Below the pieces are notes generated by a model. The model searched no databases. It worked only from the letters and a program-made list of their open reading frames with translations, and was not told where the DNA came from. A stretch of DNA of 7,720 nt, from the NCBI GenBank assembly GCA_903896585.1, contig CAITYI010000431.1, positions 1-7,720 on the forward strand, given 5' to 3'. Origin of the DNA: an uncultured bacterium (GTDB lineage Bacteria; Actinomycetota; Actinomycetes; S36-B12). This document shows positions 5,070 through 7,720 of this stretch, piece by piece. Numbering within the stretch: the first letter of the stretch is position 1; every line of letters begins with the position of its first letter. The translations under genes were made by a program, and so were the position numbers.

Positions 5070-5115
5070 TTGGTGTGCTGCAGTTGCGATGACACCAATA
5101 GCTAAATGACACCAA
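5070..5115. repeat. inverted and direct repeats in the convergent gap between FUSC and DUF418
   Basis: TTGGTGT (5070-5076) pairs with ACACCAA at 5092-5098 and equally with a second copy at 5109-5115. ATGACACCAA is a direct repeat (5089-5098 and 5106-5115, 17 bases apart). The second copy runs into AAAA on the plus strand, so on the minus strand a short T-run precedes it. The position between two convergent stops fits a weak bidirectional terminator. Confidence 0.4.
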
Positions 5116-5129
5116 AAACTAAGGGCATC

Positions 5130-6275
5130 TCATGAATGCTGCTTCTTTCCGGTAATGAGTGCAAGAACGCGCTCGAGTGGTCCTTGATTGAATCGCTTCA
5201 TCCATAACCATGCGAAGATCGACAGTACTGCCCACGAGGCGATGCCGGTCAGAACAACGGGGAGGGCACCCCACTGACCGAAGTAGCCGAGTCCGTAGCC
5301 GGCGAAGATCAAAGATAGAAGTGCTGATTCGCCGATATATACCGTTAAGGACATTCGCCCGGCAGGTTCCATAACGGAGAGGAAGTGCGGCTTGCGCACA
5401 ATAAGTAGTGCGATGCTGCCAATGTAACCGGCGGTAAGAATCGGTGCGGTGAGGAACCCAAGTGCCAACCCGGCTGATCCGGATACTGACATTTGTTCGT
5501 CGGTCGCTACCGCGCTTACTTGTAGCCACGCTGCTAATGCCTGAAGTGGTAGCCCAATTGCCCAACCCCATAAAGCCAGGCGCCGCCAAATATTTATGTG
5601 GGCAGCGGGGTTGGCGAGCAGTTGGTGGCGCGATGCTCGGAGGCCCACGGTGAAAGCCGCGAATGCCATGGGGCCTTGGATCAGGAATACCACCAATAAT
5701 ATTTGCGGTAAGGCCTCGAGTCGGGCGAATGCCACCTCGGTAAAAGTGCCGGTCGTCATGGCATTGTTTAAGTTGATCAGGCCTGCGTCATTTTCGGGAA
5801 ATGCCGCCAGGAGGACACTAATAGTCATGGTAATCAAGATCGAAACTGCGATCGCTGTAATGGTCCATCGGCGGAGATTGCGGTCTGTGGATTTGGAAAT
5901 GATGAGCAGTAATAATCCCAGAATTGAGTAGGTGATCAGGATGTCGCCGACAAAGAAAAAGACAGCATGTGCGAATCCGAAGAGGAAGAGCGCAAAAAGT
6001 CGGCGAAGGTAACGCCGCCGATTTGGTGAGGAATTGTCCCGCAGAATAAACGCTGCGCTGTAGCCGAAGAGGAATGAGAACAACAGGTAGAACTTTCCCT
6101 CCGCCAAAGCAATGATAAGTAGGGCGGTTACAAAATTCGCGGCACCATCAACTGAATCCTGCGTGAACCCGCCGGCACTAATTCCCATGAAGGCGGCATT
6201 CACCACCACAATGCCCAAAAGGGCAATTCCACGAAGTCGGTCGGGAAGAACCTCGCGGGGAGTTGTCCTGCTCAT
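5130..6275 (-). CDS. DUF418 family (YeiB-like) polytopic membrane protein
   Basis: The product is 381 residues with about ten membrane helices. It has the family's landmarks: an N-terminal RLRGIALLGIVVVN, a KFYLLFSFLFGY motif at about residue 60 followed by AAFI, the RYLRRLFALFLFGFAHAVFF stretch, and a C-terminal DUF418 block with GRMSLTVYIGESALLSLIFA near residue 300 and FNQGPLERVLALITGKK at the end. The length is normal. The biochemical role of DUF418 proteins is not established; they are often near transporters and regulators, and a membrane transport or acyl-transfer role has been suggested only from distant similarity. It is transcribed divergently from the TetR gene, 46 bases apart, and is the natural candidate for its control. 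The ATG at 6275 sits six bases after a TACTTT box. Confidence 0.85.
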   Translation of the reverse strand: MSRTTPREVLPDRLRGIALLGIVVVNAAFMGISAGGFTQDSVDGAANFVTALLIIALAEGKFYLLFSFLFGYSAAFILRDNSSPNRRRYLRRLFALFLFGFAHAVFFFVGDILITYSILGLLLLIISKSTDRNLRRWTITAIAVSILITMTISVLLAAFPENDAGLINLNNAMTTGTFTEVAFARLEALPQILLVVFLIQGPMAFAAFTVGLRASRHQLLANPAAHINIWRRLALWGWAIGLPLQALAAWLQVSAVATDEQMSVSGSAGLALGFLTAPILTAGYIGSIALLIVRKPHFLSVMEPAGRMSLTVYIGESALLSLIFAGYGLGYFGQWGALPVVLTGIASWAVLSIFAWLWMKRFNQGPLERVLALITGKKQHS

Positions 6276-6322
6276 GGGATAAAAGTAGTGGACTATTGAA
6301 CAGATGTGTTAACTTCTGAACA
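6276..6322. promoter_or_regulatory. divergent leaderless promoters and candidate TetR operator
   Basis: On the plus strand TAACTT (6310-6315) ends six bases before the TetR ATG (6322). On the minus strand TACTTT (6287 to 6282) ends six bases before the DUF418 ATG (6275). Both fit the TANNNT -10 pattern and neither gene has a Shine-Dalgarno sequence. TGAACA occurs at 6297-6302 and 6317-6322, exactly 20 bases apart, and 6297-6322 is also an imperfect palindrome centred beside GTTAAC. A protein bound there would cover the TetR -10 box and start codon. Confidence 0.55.
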
Positions 6323-6882
6323 TGGTGATCAAAAATGATCGGATTCTTGAGGCAGCGATTGAAGTTTTGGCCATCCGCCCGAATGCGACCTTGCAATCGA
6401 TCGCCAATGCAGCGGGGGTGAGCCGCACCACCATCTTTAACCGGTACTCCACGCGAGAAGACCTGTTAGCCGCGCTCGCCATCGACGCACTGCAACGGAT
6501 TGGACAGGTCATGCAAGGAATTCCGTCAGGGGAAAATACACATTTTGACGCGGTACTCATGGAGATCACGCGGGGCCTGATGCCCTTAGGGCCTCGCACC
6601 ACTTTTTTGCGAATTCTTCCCGGGCAAGCCAATGACCTAGATGCACACTGGGAGGACGTGGTTACCCCACTCGCCAGTTACATTGGTCGGGCCCAGGTCG
6701 AAGGATTGCTGCGGGCAGATCAACCCGCTCGCTGGCTCGTGGCGTCTTATATTGGATTGTTGTTCGCAGCATGGGATGAAATTGTTGCCGGTGAACTTGG
6801 TCAGGTGCAAGCTGCGCGGTTGGTTGTCGATACCTGGCTGTCGGGTGTGACTCACCGATCTTCATCGGTCGTAGCCACTTGA
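6322..6882 (+). CDS. TetR/AcrR-family transcriptional regulator
   Basis: The product is 186 residues. The N-terminal DNA-binding domain is typical: helix 1 (RILEAAIEVLA, from residue 7), then TLQSIANAAGVSRTTIFNRY (residues 23-42) as the helix-turn-helix, then STREDLLAALA leading into helix 4. The C-terminal part is a helical ligand-binding and dimerisation domain with Trp-rich ends (ARWLVASYIGLLFAAWDEIV). The ligand cannot be predicted. TetR proteins usually repress a neighbouring, often divergent gene and themselves. The divergent DUF418 gene is the likely target, and the FUSC or oxidase genes are possible. No Shine-Dalgarno sequence precedes the ATG, which fits leaderless transcription. Confidence 0.9.
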   Translation: MVIKNDRILEAAIEVLAIRPNATLQSIANAAGVSRTTIFNRYSTREDLLAALAIDALQRIGQVMQGIPSGENTHFDAVLMEITRGLMPLGPRTTFLRILPGQANDLDAHWEDVVTPLASYIGRAQVEGLLRADQPARWLVASYIGLLFAAWDEIVAGELGQVQAARLVVDTWLSGVTHRSSSVVAT

Positions 6883-6918
6883 TCTTTTTTGGGGAACTGT
6901 TAGTGGCCTACATGCCAC
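6871..6918 (+). promoter_or_regulatory. overlapping hairpins between the TetR and oxidase-like genes
   Basis: GTAGCCACT (6871-6879, inside the TetR C-terminal codons) can pair with AGTGGCCTAC (6902-6911) with one bulged base. GTGGC at 6903-6907 can instead pair with GCCAC at 6914-6918. The two structures exclude each other. A run of six T lies between them (6885-6890). The arrangement could weakly terminate the TetR transcript. Confidence 0.3.
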
Positions 6919-6945
6919 CGGGCAGGGGTCTGGCAGGCTTGGGCC

Positions 6946-7401
6946 ATGACCGTCACGATTAAGTCTGGACCGTGGGATGTAGCAACGACTACCCTCTGGC
7001 TGCAGAACACCATTATTCCAATCCGACTGGCGAGTTCCGGTAAGCAAGGACCCCTTGTTCAATCCTTGTGGTTTGAATTTAAGGACGGGGCAATCTGGTG
7101 CGCAACACAGCGGGATTCAGCTGTCGCTAAGCGAGTCGCTAAACATCCTGTGATTGGCTGGGAAGTATCACCCGATCAGCCCCCCTACCGGGGTGCTCGA
7201 GGCCGGGGAAGCATTGAAGTTGTCAACGACTCGCAGGAAGCTGGCGAGGTTTTAAGGCGACTAATTCACCGGTACGGCCAGTCCGGGACGGAATTGGAAA
7301 CCTGGCTCATGAGCAGAGTGTCCACCGAGGTCGCATTTCGAATCACCGAACTTGAAGTGGCCACGTGGGATTTCTCGCCGCGCATGGATGCGCCTCAATA
7401 G
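6946..7401 (+). CDS. pyridoxamine 5'-phosphate oxidase-like split-barrel flavin/F420-binding protein
   Basis: The product is 151 residues, normal for the compact PPOX-like family. It shows the split-barrel pattern: residues 35-48 PLVQSLWFEFKDGA, then IWCATQRDSAVAKRVAKHP, then VIGWEVS..PPYRGARGRGS at about residues 71-90, and a helical part (LRRLIHRYG) before the last strand. In this fold FMN or coenzyme F420 binds at the dimer interface. Members include true pyridoxamine phosphate oxidases, F420-dependent reductases and haem-binding proteins. The pyridoxal-binding C-terminal segment of PdxH is absent, so it is probably not PdxH, and F420 use is plausible in an actinobacterium. It follows the TetR gene by 63 bases on the same strand. 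A poor -10-like CAGGCT ends six bases before the ATG. Confidence 0.8.
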   Translation: MTVTIKSGPWDVATTTLWLQNTIIPIRLASSGKQGPLVQSLWFEFKDGAIWCATQRDSAVAKRVAKHPVIGWEVSPDQPPYRGARGRGSIEVVNDSQEAGEVLRRLIHRYGQSGTELETWLMSRVSTEVAFRITELEVATWDFSPRMDAPQ

Positions 7402-7423
7402 CGATACTCCTCAATAGCGATAC
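7393..7423. repeat. 16-bp tandem duplication over the oxidase-like stop codon
   Basis: CCTCAATAGCGATAC occurs at 7393-7407 and 7409-7423. The first copy includes the last codons and the TAG stop of the oxidase-like gene. Confidence 0.85.
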
Positions 7424-7720
7424 GCGTCACTAGCATCGAGATAAATGGCAACTGGAAAAGACTGCTTCTGTAGGTAGTGAGTATCAGGTCTTTCCGTATC
7501 CAACGTAACCATCACAACCGTCATGTCGCAATCTTGCTGCCTGGGGAATTTGGAAATTGCGGAAAATCGTTTCAATGGAGCCGCGCTCAAGAGAGAGGGT
7601 GTGTTTTCGCGTGTCGTTTCCTCACATGAAATATTTCATGGGTGGTATCGGCACCACTGCAGACGAAATGGTGTAACGAGTGCGTTGACCTGATGCAGGA
7701 GACTCCTTAATTCATATAAA
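7402..7720. other. 319-base end stretch without a supported gene
   Basis: Neither strand holds a long frame. Visible items are part of the 16-bp duplication, a perfect 16-bp palindrome at 7625-7640, and a short GGAG-A-CTCC inverted repeat near 7700. The base composition matches the chromosomal side. It is probably an intergenic region in front of a gene beyond the window. Confidence 0.5.
7625..7640. promoter_or_regulatory. perfect 16-bp palindrome CATGAAATATTTCATG
   Basis: An uninterrupted A+T-rich palindrome in an intergenic stretch, of a size suited to a dimeric repressor. A 16-codon frame (ATG 7626 to TAA) begins inside it but has no other sign of being a gene. Confidence 0.4.

Noticed and set aside
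7626..7676. 16-codon frame starting inside the 16-bp palindrome
   Set aside because: Too short, no ribosome binding site or family; open by chance.
1..7720. CRISPR array, toxin-antitoxin pair, restriction-modification or another defence system
   Set aside because: No regularly spaced repeats, no paired small toxin/antitoxin frames and no nuclease or methyltransferase motifs were seen on either strand.

Overview
The window looks like actinobacterial DNA made of two parts that meet at about position 3403. Positions 1-3403 are very G+C rich. The codons of the believable genes there end mostly in G or C, and the starts are preceded by Shine-Dalgarno sequences. Positions 3404-7720 are visibly less G+C rich and use codons differently. 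The seam is the 3' half of a tRNA-Lys (anticodon UUU) gene ending at 3403. I read the left part as the right-hand end of a tRNA-targeted integrative element. The rest of that element, presumably including the complete tRNA, lies beyond the left edge. The right part is the host chromosome. The host lineage cannot be named from the sequence.

Element side, all good genes on the minus strand. In transcription order there is a membrane-anchored GGDEF diguanylate cyclase broken by a frameshift (2457-1604), a roughly 350-base stretch with no supported gene, a small two-helix membrane protein (1256-990), a small helix-turn-helix protein (889-611), an excisionase/MerR-like helix-turn-helix protein (540-271), a perfect 15-bp hairpin (222-260), and the first 64 codons of a gene running off the left edge (194-1). 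That last product resembles a tyrosine integrase, but it seems to lack the region expected between the N-terminal and catalytic parts. Between 2476 and 3362 I see two inverted repeats, at most two weak small ORFs, and helically phased direct repeats next to the tRNA remnant that look like arm-type integrase/excisionase sites.

Chromosome side. Directly after the tRNA remnant is a 5'-truncated aquaporin/glycerol-facilitator gene carrying an in-frame TAG, so it is a pseudogene. Next come a FUSC-type 12-helix membrane protein (4019-4999), a DUF418 (YeiB-like) membrane protein on the minus strand (6275-5130), a divergent TetR-family regulator (6322-6882), and a split-barrel pyridoxamine-phosphate-oxidase-like FMN/F420 protein (6946-7401). 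The last 320 bases hold repeats and a palindrome but no supported gene. Three of the four intact chromosomal genes (FUSC, DUF418, TetR) have a -10-like hexamer ending six bases before the ATG and no Shine-Dalgarno sequence, so they are probably transcribed as leaderless mRNAs. The divergent DUF418-TetR pair, with a repeated motif over the shared promoter region, suggests that the TetR protein controls itself and perhaps DUF418.

I found no CRISPR array, toxin-antitoxin pair or recognisable defence system. The most unusual points are the tRNA-Lys remnant that can still close an acceptor stem but lacks a D arm, the broken c-di-GMP synthase carried by the element, the shortened integrase-like gene with a long hairpin before it, and the decayed aquaporin at the junction.
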